A stretch of 64,000 bases of DNA from Membranipora membranacea (GCA_914767715.1 OU612066.1:19628283-19692282); one strand, 5' to 3'; positions 37,901 to 51,500 are shown, counted from the stretch's first letter. Program-made: numbers and translations. The notes: generated by a model from the sequence alone, not told the origin.

Positions 37901-40900
37901 CCGTTAGCTAGTCATATAAAGACAGAGTGCAAAACTTTTATGGCATCGGTTGGATTACCTAGATTGCTAAGATTTACACTTTTTTTACCTACATTTCATG
38001 ATGATTGCGTGTTATTGCCATCTCAAACACCAGGCCCATAATCATACCTGTGTAATTTATCACCTGATTCACTGGAACTCATTTTGATGCCCATAATATG
38101 ACTATGACACAGATACAGCTTTGAGTCTGGTCACTTGGCGAAGATGTCATTTTGATATAAAGAGCTGATTTATAAGATTTTAATAGGATCTGAGACACTA
38201 GCTAGTGCCACAGTAACAGGCATTTTTGATGAAAGAAGGATAGTGATTTTGGTGATAAACGTCCAAACCATAAATTTTATTACCAGTAGAGGTTATTTTG
38301 AATATTCATGAGATTTCACAAACTACTGTGACACTTAGGGGTTACCATCAAAGACTTGTCGGATATTTTTAGTCCTTTTATGGTTTATATCGTGAAGCAT
38401 CTGTAGGATCTTTAAATATTTGTGTCGGGAAATTAACAGGATCACGAAAAACAACCTGAACAACAGAAACTGTGCGTTGGAGAGTGTGGGAGAGTGATGA
38501 AAGGATGGGTCACAGAGTCAGGTGGTGTGAGTAAGGCCCCTATGATGGCCATGGGTATACCAATACTGTACCCTGCTTATATTACTACACTACACCCAGT
38601 TGACTTTACACGGGCGCCTTCATGAAATGGTTTCCCAATACAGTGGTCGGCTGGTTGGAACTCGGTAGCCTAATCAAGTTTCACCCTTTTGAAAGATATG
38701 AATTTTTGAAAAGTTTGTAACTTTTATCTAAGTGTCAGGCGGTGATATTGCATGCCAGTTTTGAGCTATGATCTCTGGTTAAATGAAAGTTAACAAATCA
38801 GTTTTTGAAGTTCTCAGTGTCGGCGATCACGCGGACACACAAATAATTCAATAGCGGAATATTTTGATTTTATCATTATAGTTTGGTAACTCAAAACCCG
38901 GTATGTAGTATGTGAAATCACTGCGAATCATCTTTTTTGTCGGTGTCTAATTGCTTAGCCTCTGATCAGTTGAAACGTCACCAAGAAGACACACACAAGG
39001 CATCATATTTCTGATTCTATGGACCCAAAGGCTACAGTTGTGACCCCATTAGAAACTGTATCATCAGATTACAGCTCTGTAAAGCAATTAAAATTTAATC
39101 CATTGTTTCATGTGTATTATTTTGTTTTTAATTGTCGCCTTAATATGAATTATCAAGTTGAAAATCTCTAGCCTAGAATTCCAATGGCGGTGCAGTCGGA
39201 ATTCGAGTTTTGTAAATAACTGAGCATAATTGTGGTTTTACTGACGTAGTCAGCAAGTAAAAATCTGGAGATTTCAACCATGATTCTTGCGAATTAATTA
39301 CACAAAAAAACGAGATCAAAATTTTCACACACAAGATTTCCCAAGAAATTTATAAACAAAAACCTCTTAAATTAGCTGAAAACTCTCAAGTTTATCAACA
39401 GCGAGCAGTTGCATCATGATAATAATTAATTGAATGGGCAAATGAGATAAAAAAAGTCGGTTACCTAAGTGGAAAAGTATTTCCTGAAATCAGATACACC
39501 TCGGATCAATATTATATTATCAATGATCGACTCACCGATTATACTAGACGGATGACACAACAGTGTAACTATGATTTATTCACTTGGGAAAATGCCGAAA
39601 AGGTGTAACTATAAGAAAATCACTGAGCACCAAATGAGGCATGGAAAATTGTATAACTACCATCTTTCGTTTGTAATGGAATCCGACCAAATCATAGGTA
39701 TTAAATCCTAGCGTAGTGTGTAGTGTATCCCCGCTGTCACCAAAGATTAGTGATGGTACACAACACTGAAAAGTAAGGTCTGGTTGGTTTAAGTTTAGGT
39801 CAAGTTTACTCAAGAAGACTCGCCAACCAGACTCCATGAGCTGGATGACTCACTCTTTCATAGCTATCTTAGAAATACTATTAGTCGCTGTCGGAAAATT
39901 AGCCCTTATAGATCCCACTCGCCCTGAAAGAGTGGTGGAAAAGGAATTTCATGAGTTGTCTTCCGTATGTTTCAATTCTTTAATCTGTAATAAACATAAA
40001 AGGGAAAAAAGGTCAATCCCTTATCAAATTTCAAAACAATGCCTAAGATAATTTTGGAGGTGTTCGTATTAATAGACATGTCTAACAGATTGCGAATCTT
40101 TTTGAGGCCAGTCATCGATATGACACTTTGTTTGAAGACTGGTTTATTATCATACATGACATATCTAATTGGTTTATGATCCTTGAAAACAAGCAAATAT
40201 AAAACAAAGGCTGTATCTGATCCTTTCACCATGTGGTCTAAAAAGTCAAAAAAAATTTGAATAATTAGCTTGTAGGCTTAATTGATGGAGATGTTTGGAT
40301 GACGTGTCTGAGCATTTTCTCAGCTTTGAATTGATGTTTAATCAAATTTGCATTGCAATTGTGTCACACACTTATCCTTGCAATCCCTGGTCTATCTACA
40401 TGTTTTAATCATAATTATTTTCACACAGAATAATTGAGCAGAATTATACATGCCCTAATGATCCGCAGTGCCCTCCCAACAAATTGCTGTGAAGTATTTT
40501 GCATGCAAAGACCAGTTGCAACATACAGTGAGTTAACCGTTTTATTTTTCTGCCTTTTTCAGATATGACAAAGCTGAAAGACTTGGATCTGACAGCAAAC
40601 AACCTGAATATTATTGCTGAGGGGGCGTTAGCGGGTCTCAACCTGGAGTATCTCTATCTGGAGAGTAACCCAACTATAAAACTACCCGACTCTGCCTTTG
40701 TGGGCATGTCAACTGAGGTGCTTAATCTGGCTAAGTGTGACATCACCGATCCAAGACCTGCTATATTTAGACCACTTCTACCCAAGCTGAGAAAGGTCTT
40801 CTTACAAGAAAACAAAATAGAGAGGTTTGATCCAGCAATGTTGGACATTTTCAGTGCTATTGAAAGTGCAAAAATATATGGCAACCCTCTCCGATGTGAT

Positions 40901-41908
40901 TGCGAGTCAAAATGGCTGAAAGAGTTTTATGACCTGAACTCAGATACGAACAAACTGCGAGGAACTGGCAGCCAACAAGAGCCAAGATGTGCCACACCAG
41001 CTTACGTAGCTGGACAATTCTTCAATAGGCTATCTGTGGCCGACTTTTCATGCGATAAACCAACATTACATGCAAGTGTGTCCTTCACTCACGAGAGAGG
41101 GTTCTTGTCTTGCGTATCAAGAGGCGACCCTCTGCCAACAGTGTCCTGGCACAGACCCAATGGTGTTATAGCTCGCTCACCACCTCAAGGCAATATGGTT
41201 ATTAATAATAACACAATCGAGCTGTTGGCGGACGAGCCTAACATTCAAGGACAGTACAGATGTGTCGCCTCAAACGATGGTGGTAACATCTCTCTAACTG
41301 TCAACATAGAATGGCCATTCCAAGCAGGTGGCAGCAATGTGGCACCTGGTCAGCCTTGTCTAACTGACTCTTCTACTAAAGACATTATTTTACCTGCCAA
41401 CGGTCAGGCCACCTCAGACTCTAATCAGCAAACCAACGTTTTTCAAGAAGAAATGTTCACATTAGTTGATTTAATTGGTGCTATTCTGGGCACATTCATC
41501 AGTACTTTAGTAATTACAGTAGTGACATTACATTTCTGTGTCTATCGCAGAAAACAGAATTCCCAATATGCCACTCCGCCTATGAGCGAATATAGCAGCA
41601 GCAGCAATGGCAGTGTAAAAAACGCTGCATACCCTATGACCCTACATCATTCGCTGCCACCTCATCATATGCATACACAGAGGCCTTTGCCTAGTAAACC
41701 TTACCATAAAGTATACGATGAAAATCACTATATGGCAACTAACATTGAAGAGCGAGATGAGTTTCTACGCTTGTCAGGTCAGAGCAGCCATGGCTCAACC
41801 ACAGGGAGGATGACTCCATCGACGTGTGAGTTCTGTCCCTCATGTCGGACATTACCCCATCAACCCCATCAACACCCCCACCTTCAGCAGCCTCATCAGC
41901 TCACCTGA
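34908..41908 (+). CDS. LRR-Ig single-pass transmembrane receptor, 539 aa
   Basis: Exons are 34908-35181 and 40563-41908. The GTAAGC donor and TTTTTCAG acceptor are both phase 1 and rebuild an Asp codon within the repeat region, giving 539 residues. Residues 1-15 are a signal peptide. An LRRNT cysteine cap follows (CPNGCTCLPGGTLVKCG). Leucine-rich repeats run to about residue 195, then an LRRCT cap (NPLRCDCESKWLKEF ... PRCATP ... FSCDKP, about 198-256). An I-set-type Ig domain follows at about 259-342 (Cys275, Trp287, YRCVAS with Cys325), then a transmembrane helix at about 395-417. The cytoplasmic tail is about 120 residues, with YDENHYMATN, a CEFCPSC cluster and a His/Pro/Gln-rich end. This is the layout of LRR-Ig cell-surface proteins (AMIGO, LRIG, LINGO and invertebrate kekkon-like groups), used in adhesion and receptor modulation. 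I cannot assign an orthologue. It has fewer LRRs than LRIG. Confidence 0.92.
35182..40562 (+). other. 5.4-kb intron of the LRR-Ig gene
   Basis: No further coding exon is needed, since phases match directly across it. It contains a C-run near 36163-36176 and a MITE-like element at 36571-36695. Several short open frames (for example 39580-39837 minus) look like chance. Confidence 0.7.
36571..36695. mobile_element. MITE-like inverted repeat, copy 1 (second copy at 45821)
   Basis: The left end reads AGATCAAGTTTAATCCAATT and the right end is its diverged inverse (AAATGGACCAAACTCGGTCT). Inner inverted blocks GTTGCTCC and GGAGCAAC flank a centre with CTGCGGCGTGTCC. The same ordered modules occur at 45821-45953 inside SSUH2 intron 1. 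It has no coding capacity. A further partial copy may lie near 43820-43850 (GGCAAATTGGGTCAAACTTG). Confidence 0.65.
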
Positions 41909-44900
41909 CTAGCCGACAGTCAGCAGGCAGTCTCTTATATTTAAAAAAACTTTTTGTCTCTACTTTTTTGTTACTTTTAAGTATTATTTTAGTCATTTCT
42001 TAAGTATTAAACTTAGGCTTCCAAAAGAGACAATGATCGGTTACAAACCCCAATTTGCTTTGATACTGTGTTTTGCTTGCAAAGTCGACATTTTTATCTA
42101 AGTTGAAAATTGTGCTCAAAATGTGAAACGTTACTGCTGAAGCTGCATCACTGTTGATAATCACAAAAAATATTTTTCGCTCATCGATAAACAATTCCGT
42201 TTTTCTTCTCTTTTTTTTATTTATTGTACAAAGATTTATCGCTATATACCCGCAAATATTGCCACATTGTTGTACATAACACGTATTTAATAATTCTATA
42301 TATCATCATGATCAATGGTTTCCCTCGTTTATTTTGTTGAGCGAAACTACCACTCATACTGAAAACTCAAAGTTTTCCATATTTTTAGTTCGTACTGATG
42401 AGACGATGCAATATCCATCAGTTTACATTATGATGATGATGAGAGATATTGAGTTTGTTCTTTTTGCTATGAAAATGAATAAATAATTTTAAAAACATTT
42501 CAATTACAAGTGTTTAACTTGATCAATTAACCCCAAAACAGCTGCTGAATGCACGGTTTCTTTTGTCACAGCAATATGGCCCTTTCATTTAAGTGGAGTG
42601 AAATTTCTTAAGAATTTTATTGATGTTTATCTACTTGTGGATAAAGAAATAGCCCTTGATATCTCATTGTAGACCTCTTTGAGAGTCGTGTTTGGTGACT
42701 GAGGTTTTTTCAATGACTCGTTTCCAGATGGACACACGAGACTGTTGAGCCCCCTTGTCTCAAGCTATCGAGTTCACTGCTTGTTTTTATAGCAGGTGAC
42801 TGTTTGACTTTTCACAGCTGAAGTGAGCAATGAAAATATTAATCTCAGATTACCAGGCAGATGTGTGATCAATCCTGTGATTGTAATGTTTACGGCTCTT
42901 TTTGCGCCATCGTGAAAAAAATGTTGTAAGATAGCTTATCCTGGTCTAATTGCCTTGGGCTTTTAAGTTTTATGAGGCGTTGGTGCTTGTGTTTATTGCT
43001 ATCTTCTGCAGATGCCAGACGTCGGGCCACTTGGTCATCACTAAACCAATATAGGGTTTGACGCAATGCTGTTCTACTTTGGCGGCCTACAATAGTAATA
43101 GCATTAGACTTATTGAAATGTATAGCGCATTAGAAAGAGATAGCCTAGGTGGGTGGTGATTTGTGAAAAAAACACAACCTGGACAAATTCATTGTGACGT
43201 TTTCAGTTCCAGGGTATAGGTGGGTATACCACTTAAAGTTTGCTTCCTTGATTTTAGCCCTGGAATGATCAAGGAGCAAGATAGTCTCTCAAGGCTAGAT
43301 GCCAATTCACTAAATTGTGGGAGTAATCCTCTATCTCAACATGGGTTCTATTTCTTTCGAATTGTCTGACTCCCGAACCAAAGAGTTAGCGACTCCTTGC
43401 CCCAACTAACCAAAAACTCTTTTTCTTATCTAAGTATGGAGACTCTCATACTAGATGTTTTAAGTATTGACAGCTTTTCGGCAACCAGAACATCGTTTCT
43501 GTAGCCTAAGTTAAATCAAGGGCACTTCATAAGATGGCTTTCCACTGGTGGATAAAGTGAAATTTGATGTGTTGTCGTTGCCATAACCCGCTTGACTTGT
43601 GCGGTAGTGTTAGCTGAATATAAAGAGGTTTAATGATTTTTTTATATGTAAAGGAGATTGTCTTTTCTAATTTCTTGATTCAGCTCTGAGCTTCAACCAG
43701 AAACTTTTTTACGGGAGAATGTTGATCTGAATAAAGTTGTAGTCTGCTTTCAAAGCTGATCTCCTTCTGCTGATAATCTTTTGATCTATTGTCGATGACT
43801 TACTAGAAGAGGAGAACAGGCAAATTGGGTCAAACTTGATCTAGACGAGTCTAAAGTTGCTTTTACATGAGGCAATAGTACGAGTGCAATATTACTGGGA
43901 AAGCGGATGGGCGAATGCATTCTGTTATCAGGTAGGCCTTTTCCCTTACATGAATAAGGTGTTTGATGATAGAAGTAGGACCAAAATAGTAATTGGTGCC
44001 ATCTTGGTTTGAATTTGCCCGTTATACGGTTGTACCCAATCTACAGGTGAGCCAGTGGCAGCTCTGAACTCCAAATGCAGGAAAATCAGATCATATTTGA
44101 TCAACCCTCCCACATTTGATCCACCAGCCCTGCAGGGAGTGTGACCAAAACTCCTAGAACAAGTATGTTTCCTCTGTGAGTGCGTTTGAATACCTAAAAG
44201 TATACTGGTGCGTTTTATTAAACTCCTGGCTCCATGCTCCCAGCTCCCACCCTCCCTGCTTCCTTGTTGATCTAGATTTGGTTGTGCTTCTATTTGGAGT
44301 CATATCCACATTAATAGTAAGAGCACAACTCCTCATACATTTAGGATATTATTCAAGTTAGTCGAAATGACACAAGGTGGATATAAGCAAAAGAACACTG
44401 TCATATTCAGTTTCACTTTAGCAGGCGGGTGGACTTCATTCTGAGACTGAAGCTCATGTAGCTGAGATAAAGGTTTTCCTAGTGCACTATCTATAAGGAT
44501 TACAGAGTTGCCAAGCTGAGTGACCAGGTGAGAACTTCAGGGTTTGTCTGTTAGACTTTCCCTTCGTATATCCCACTGATTGAAACACACCTTTCTTTTT
44601 TTCCAGCTACATTCTATTCTTCAGGCTTCTTCTCCTTGCTGCTATAATTATTCTCCATCAGCATCAAGGAAGTACCTTTACTCATCATAAGCGTTTGAAG
44701 TTACAAGCATGTATACATTGCCAAACTCCATGAGCATGGACATTAGCAAAGTATAATGCTTGTGTATTTCCTATTCTTTTGCTTTTCCAGGTCACATGTC
44801 ACAGGTTTTGCTGCTCTAGGAGAAGTATTTTTTTAACACCTTTATTTAACTACTACAACAATGCTAGCCAGCTGTAACCTGGACAGACTGTCTGGGGTGG

Positions 44901-45522
44901 GTTGGTGAGAGGGGGGACAACCCCAGACAACCTGCCCGGACTAAGCCAGCTGTCTGATGAGTATTGAACCCTGAATGGGATGAGCAACCTGGGCTACTCT
45001 CCCACCAGTTCAGGGTCCCATGCAAGAATAATATTTAGGATGTTTTAGTCAGAATGAAACTTATTGATGCTCATTCTCAGGTTACGTGTCCTTCCATTAA
45101 AGATCAAGCCATTAAAGGTATCACACTATTACTATATGGGGGGGGGGGTCTCTATGTTTATACTATTTCTAGTAGGCCTACTCATATCATATATATACCC
45201 TGTTTACTACCCAGCCTTACATATAGATCTGGAGCTATGATCATCAAGGAGTCAGTAAAAACCTGAGCACACAATCATACTTGCATACATACATACCTGA
45301 TACATACCTATGCTGAAATGTCGCTGATGTTTGTATTTTGCTGGTAGGTGTGTGGTACAACATAAGGCTGGTAGGACTACATAACTTTTGAGTTAAAGTA
45401 CATTTGCGACAAAACAATGTGATCGACAAGTATTAAGTTCTTCGTCAGATTGGCCGGCTCTTACTTTCCTCAGTATGCCCATGTAGGCTACAGACTTATG
45501 TTACATTATTGCTGTTTTGTAG
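41909..45522. other. LRR-Ig 3' UTR and intergenic region up to SSUH2
   Basis: The first ~570 bases should be 3' UTR, ending near the poly(A) signal at 42478. After that no gene is supported. I noted an inverted repeat near 44887-44937 (AGACTGTCTGGGGT / ACCCCAGACAACCT) with a B-box-like GGGTTCAATAC on the minus strand just downstream, probably a degraded repeat. A G-run lies at about 45138-45147. An unseen 5' non-coding exon of SSUH2 probably lies in this region. Confidence 0.5.
42478..42483 (+). promoter_or_regulatory. Candidate poly(A) signal of the LRR-Ig gene
   Basis: AATAAA lies 570 bases after the stop codon, in a T/A-rich 3' region with no nearer clear canonical hexamer. It is followed within 20-30 bases by a plausible cleavage zone. 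Assignment is by position only. Confidence 0.45.
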
Positions 45523-45529
45523 ATCCATC

Positions 45530-48500
45530 ATGTCTTACCCCGGTCAAAGCCAGCCACAGTATCCACCAGCAGGAGCATACCCCCAAGGCCAGCCAGGCTA
45601 TCCCCCACAAGGCCAACCTGGCTATCCACCTCAAGGTCAACCTGGCTATCCCCCACCAGGTCAACCAGGCTATCCACCTGCACCCGCCGGAGCTTATAAC
45701 CCAGGTCAGCCGGCACCACAGGGTCAGCCACCTGCAGGGGCAGTCGGAGCTCAAGGTGATCCGAACTCTCAAATCGATCCACGTAAGTTTAAGTTTCCGT
45801 GCTCTGACAGCAAAAATGAAGTTCAAGTTTCATCCAAATGCATGCATTCCAGTTGCTCCTCTTCCAATGATCACGCCGCAGGCCTTTGCCTGCGGTGTGA
45901 CTAGTGGAGGGGAGCAACACCAAATGCAGGCAAATTGGACCAAACTTGGTCTAGCAAAAATGTGTCTATGATAAGTGTTTATGGTCTTTGCGCATTAAAA
46001 ATATCATTCGTAAACACATGCATTGGAGTTTAAAACTGCATTGTCCATAGACCTAATTGGGACCTCGGTATTTTGTGTAGAATTGAAAAGCAGCATTTTT
46101 CTATATAAGCACTTATGTTCACCTACGGAACTACTGCTGGCGGTTAACAATAAAATGACCTTGCCTGTCGGCCATGAACACTAATTGCTATTGCTGGATG
46201 GGTTTACTGTATACTGATCATTGTTAAAAATTTATTATGGAATAACGAGCTGAAAAACAACACTCAGAGCTGGCTACAAGGATAAAACATTTATATATCT
46301 CTAGTGCGAATTTGCTGTGATGAGGGCTATCAGGTAGATGCTAGGAAATGTTTATGATTTTTATGAGACCTGTGAAAACAAGTTATCCAAACAATTGGTC
46401 TGGAACTTTGTGGTTACTATTGTGTCATGCTATCAAAATTGAGCCTGTTTTCGAATAGGATCTTTTTGTCAAACATTGTGCAATCAATATGAATGCATAT
46501 GAAATTACAGTTCTAGGAAAACAGCTTTCAGTATTTTACTTAGTTGCGTGTTTGTATAATTAACACATACAAGGAAGTAATGTGTAAAATACAGTTGGTA
46601 TGCAAAAATATGAAGCTGTAAATTGCATAGCTTTTATCACATGCCCTGGCTTTTGATCGTCATACAAAGTGAGGTAGTGCCTGACACAATTTTTTTAATG
46701 GTTCAAACACCCGATGTAATAGTACAAATTATTCCGACGACCAGATCAACCTTGACTGTAGTCTCTATGAGAGATAGATGTCTATGAATGTCGTTGGCAG
46801 TGAATTTTACTGACCTCCACCCAAACACAAAGATAGTATAACCAAGGAGTCCCTAACTCGTGGGTATAACACACCCGATCCCCTGATTGATGTTTGTAAA
46901 CAACCAAAGGTAGCTTTGTGACATAGAATATAACTTGTACCTTAAAACATCACCATATTTGTGCGATAGGCACATGTTCAAATTGGTTTGCGTACTGCGG
47001 GTCTAAATTGTGCAACATATAACTATATAATGATGTGACTTCTGGATGTCTTTCTCAGAGAAGCTGCCGACAGCACCGGAGGATGACTCAGCGTATGTAC
47101 CCGGAGACACCTCAGGATTGAAGTCGTTCGAGGGTTATGGTCAGGTCGGGTTTGAACAAGGGGGGTTCTTACCGCCACCCCCTCCACCTGCCTATGATGA
47201 CGTGGTACAGCAACCTATGGAGTTTGGGACGTAAGTGAACCAATATACATATATACGCAAAAACTGATGGCTTCAACTGGTGGAATCTCCAACAGTTGTT
47301 TGAGTTTCGAGGATCATAATAACACCGGACAAACCTTTGAAAATGAGTTTTGTAGCTTTGCTTAGGTTTTTAAGCGTTACATAGTAACTATGTCACGCTG
47401 TAACTATGTTTCCAGTGATATTTTATATGTCTCTCCCATGTCCAGTTGTCTCCGCATATAGTAATGACACAGGCCCCCAGGAGGATCCTAGTACATGCAG
47501 ATATTTCTATCTTTTCCAGAGCAGCTAATATCACATCAGAAGAAGCAAGAGAAGCTCTGATGCAGTTTGTATCTGAACACTGCTGTTACGGAGCTGGGGC
47601 TGCTAAGAATATGAATATACGTAACGTCTCACCTTCTAATGCTCTGCATGTGAGTATGAGGAACTACACGTTCATATGTGCGCATCCAGAATAAGAATAT
47701 CGAATAGCATTTGATAAGAGCTAATAATGATAGATTTGTGCCCTGGCCAACAAATGAATATTCAATATACATAATATCTAATCATATAGGGATGGTTCCT
47801 TAGTACCAACAGTTCTAGTCACAGCTTTGTGCAGGGAGAAGTTTTGGCTCCACATGGAATTTCAGTGTCTTGTTTTTGGGTTGATTAAAATAAAATCAGT
47901 TGGTCTTATTGCATGCCACACACTGAAGCATGGGCGATGAGATATTGGAAGGGCGAGGCTTCGATTTCTAGCACCAAGTCTGAGCTCACTTAAGAGGCCA
48001 ACCAAACCCCAGTAGTCGATGGACTGTAGTGGGATTTGAACCCACGACCTTAAGCACTTGTGCACTGACAGACCGACACACTAACCAACTGAACTACCTA
48101 AAGCAAAAGGTATTACTGACTACAAGACTTAGGATGGAAATTGATGTTTTTGGGATCCTATATATTAATTATGGAATTTGCTGTAATGTGTTTGGTATAA
48201 GATAGTGGAAAATAACAGCTGCGACATTTCTGTGCTCTTGAGCTTTAGCAAGCATTAACGGGAGGTAACTTCCTCGTATGAGGTAATATATATACTGGCA
48301 CTTCCTGTTGGTTTTATGACATAGAAATGATATTAAGCAATCACTCACGAGTTTTAGTCTGTTGCAATACCTGATGCTATGATTTTAGCATGTCATTTAT
48401 TCAAGCACACACCAGTCAGTTTCTGTTAGTAAGGTTAAATGGGGACCTTGAGAGTATTAAGTTTCAGACTGATAAGATAAGACATGAAATCCACCCCTCG

Positions 48501-51500
48501 TTTTGTTTACTATAGTGACATTTAAACCTCAAGGCCTTCTGATAGTAGTAACTTTATACTATGACTCTCATCATGTGGCTAAGATTAAAATCCTTAGGGA
48601 TAGACCTATCTTTGAGTAACTTGAAACTTGACAAAAATCATTGGTCAATGACCAGTAGTTGTTCAGTATATACGAGAGTCACCTCCTCTTGCTTTTGATT
48701 CTCATAATTTTAGCATCTGTGAGTTAGAGCTTTCTGATAATTGATGGAATTGTTGAATATCACTGTCTAAAAAACCTCTTATTAGTTTTGTCATCTTGTT
48801 TAACCTTTGAGAGCTACAGAATCCAGCAATAATCAATAATTATTAGCGATGAAACCAGGCACAATACCTACAAATACTAAAATGACAGCCTGTCCCACAA
48901 ACTTTACATTCACTTCATACTCGCTCTATTACTATTATCGATCATACTTCTATTATATGCAGTATACATTGGAGACATTCTGTGAAGGGAGAACCACATG
49001 CCGCACTGAGGTCCCATTCTTCGGTGGTACTGTAGACGGGCCGTACAATGGACGGCCCCCAATGCCATGGGACTTTCAGGTCAACCCTACGCAGCAGTTT
49101 GGAGATGAGATACAGAAGATACCTGTCCCTCACACAGAAGAAGTCAGGGTAAGTAAACCAAAGTTATATAGCTAAAATAAGAGTAAGTGTGGTAATCACA
49201 AGACCATGAGAAGCTTATCAAAATTTGAACTGGCTGTTAAAACAATGCAATTTTCTGGTTCTAAGGAGATCATATTTATTGGGTAATCATGTTACTTTTA
49301 CTCGGACTGAAGGTGAGGATATGAAAGTAGTCCAACAGCCTTTTTGTTTTTCAATGTGATCCAGGAGGTAGTTTGGTATTTCAAGAGTTGTGGTTCTTGT
49401 TTGTCTTGAATGCAAATCCTGAGAGTTGAATCCGTTAATTTTTAATGTACTCTGTTAATTTTAGCAGTTAGGCAGAGGGAGTTGAACCAAAAGTGATAAT
49501 CATGTTACCTGTATTCAATACAATCAAATTTATTTAATACAAATGTTATGTCACAAATGCATTTCTTTATCCACAAGCTGAACATTGAGACAAAAAGACT
49601 AAAGCAGTGAATTTGTTGTAATATCAAGTTGTCTTCTCCTTGGCATATGTTTATGAGTAGAAAGCAACTCCAAATTGTAAGCAATTTACATCCAATTGTT
49701 TTCAACCTCAATACTTATATATCACCTAGTCCTAGTGTATTTAACACTTTGAAACTTTCATTCAACTCTGTTTGTCACCGTGTTAAAAGCCATACATTTA
49801 TCATTTATCCAATGAGATGACTTTGGTTGCCAATAAAAGTATATTTATATTGTCATCGATTGATACATTTCTATATTCCAGACATGTGGTATGTGTTTAG
49901 GTTGCGGAGCTCTTAGATGCAGACACTGTATGGGGATGGGGCGTGACAGATGCGGCCCATGTGGTGGTAGTGGTAATAGGAGTGTGTACAGGGATGGGAA
50001 TCATCATCATGAGCATTGTCACTTCTGCCGTGAGTTACTAGATTACATATACCTACCAGTAGACTGCAGTGTAGAGTTCATTACTATCTATTCTCTATAT
50101 ATGTGTCTCAAAAATAGAATGAGATGTTGTTTCTTTTTGTTATGCTAGATAATTTAACAGCTTAATGCATTGGCATGGAATGGGTGTGATGATGTCTGAG
50201 AGAACAAGATAACAAAATATGTATTCAAACAAAACATTATTCTCATTGTCTGGGATGGTATCGTGTATCAGCGTTTCATATTTGCTCGGATTTATTTATA
50301 TACCGAGGCGATTTAAAAAGATATGCCAGATTAAATTTTTTTTCCAATGGGGAGACCTGAATCCAAGTAGGTTCGGTTTACTTCGGCCAGCCCTTCTCAA
50401 AGACACAGACATTGTCTGAGATGCTGACAGAATATCGCCTCTTGTATGATATCGATCTCTTTGTGACTGTAGATGGATCTGGTAGACGACAATGTACCTG
50501 GTGTCACGGCTCAGGTAGGATCAGATGTAGACATTGTAAAGGAGCTGGTCAAGTAAAGAACTATATCGAGCTGACTGTAGCTTTGTAAGTAGTCTATGAA
50601 TGGAATTCTTCAAAATATTGAAATAAATAAATGATAGTTGAACCAAACTGACATATCCATGGTGATAAGATGCAAACCTTTGCGATACACATAAGTTGTG
50701 AAGACTAGCAGAAAAATAAGGATATTAGTCCAAAAAGTTGTGAGGTAGCTATTTCATTTTTTTGCTGATATTCTGACATGTCACAAGGTTCTGATTGATT
50801 GATTCTATTTCTATCACTAACATGATACATTTTGTGATAAAAGGTGTCAAATACTGATGCCCATGATATTAAAAATAGGAGTAAAAAGTCTCTGGAGTGG
50901 CTTGAAGTGATTTAACATAAATAATTACACTAGTTTATTTAGCTTGAGTGCTGCCTGGCGTAAAAAAGAATCTCTGCCCCATGTGCTTCTGTATTTTATA
51001 GTTTGATACAGTCCTGATTCTTATAGATCTTATTGTCTCATATTTTCAGTAAGAATCACAGGACAGATTTTATATTAGAGGAGACAGATATGCCTGATGA
51101 GCTGGTGAGGAATGTAAGAGGAGTCGAGATATTCAATCAGAGTATGCCGCAGGTAAGAGTATGCCGCAGGTAATTACTCTATATATGGCTATTATTGATT
51201 TCATTACTATGAGTGTTTAGGAAAGCAAAAGACAACCACTGTTCAACTAAAATATTAGGTTTTGAATGAAATTAAACCTGTGAAGAGATTTGTTACTATG
51301 CAAGCCAGTGAATTCCATGACACTATTTTTTAAAGTGTTTAGGAGAGCAAAAGACAACCACTGTTCATATCAAAGCTTTGCCATTGCAATGAACAACAAA
51401 AGTAATTTTTCTTGCACAAGGACATTATTGAATGATGTAACCTAATTTAAAGTGTGAAAATCCAGGGTCTAGAAGGGTCTAACGTATGTTATCTCTCCTG

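Noticed and set aside
42301-42425. Hammerhead-ribozyme-like words (CTGATGAG and GCGAAAC)
   Set aside because: The two core pieces are in the wrong order and spacing, and no matching stems could be drawn.
45450-45971. 173-codon plus-strand frame and minus-strand frames over SSUH2 exon 1
   Set aside because: They are alternative-frame readings of the 24-bp coding minisatellite and the adjacent MITE. The GYPPQ frame continues correctly into the next exon and they do not.
48026-48100. Possible functional tRNA gene on the minus strand
   Set aside because: Both pol III boxes are good, but acceptor ends do not pair and a SINE body follows directly.
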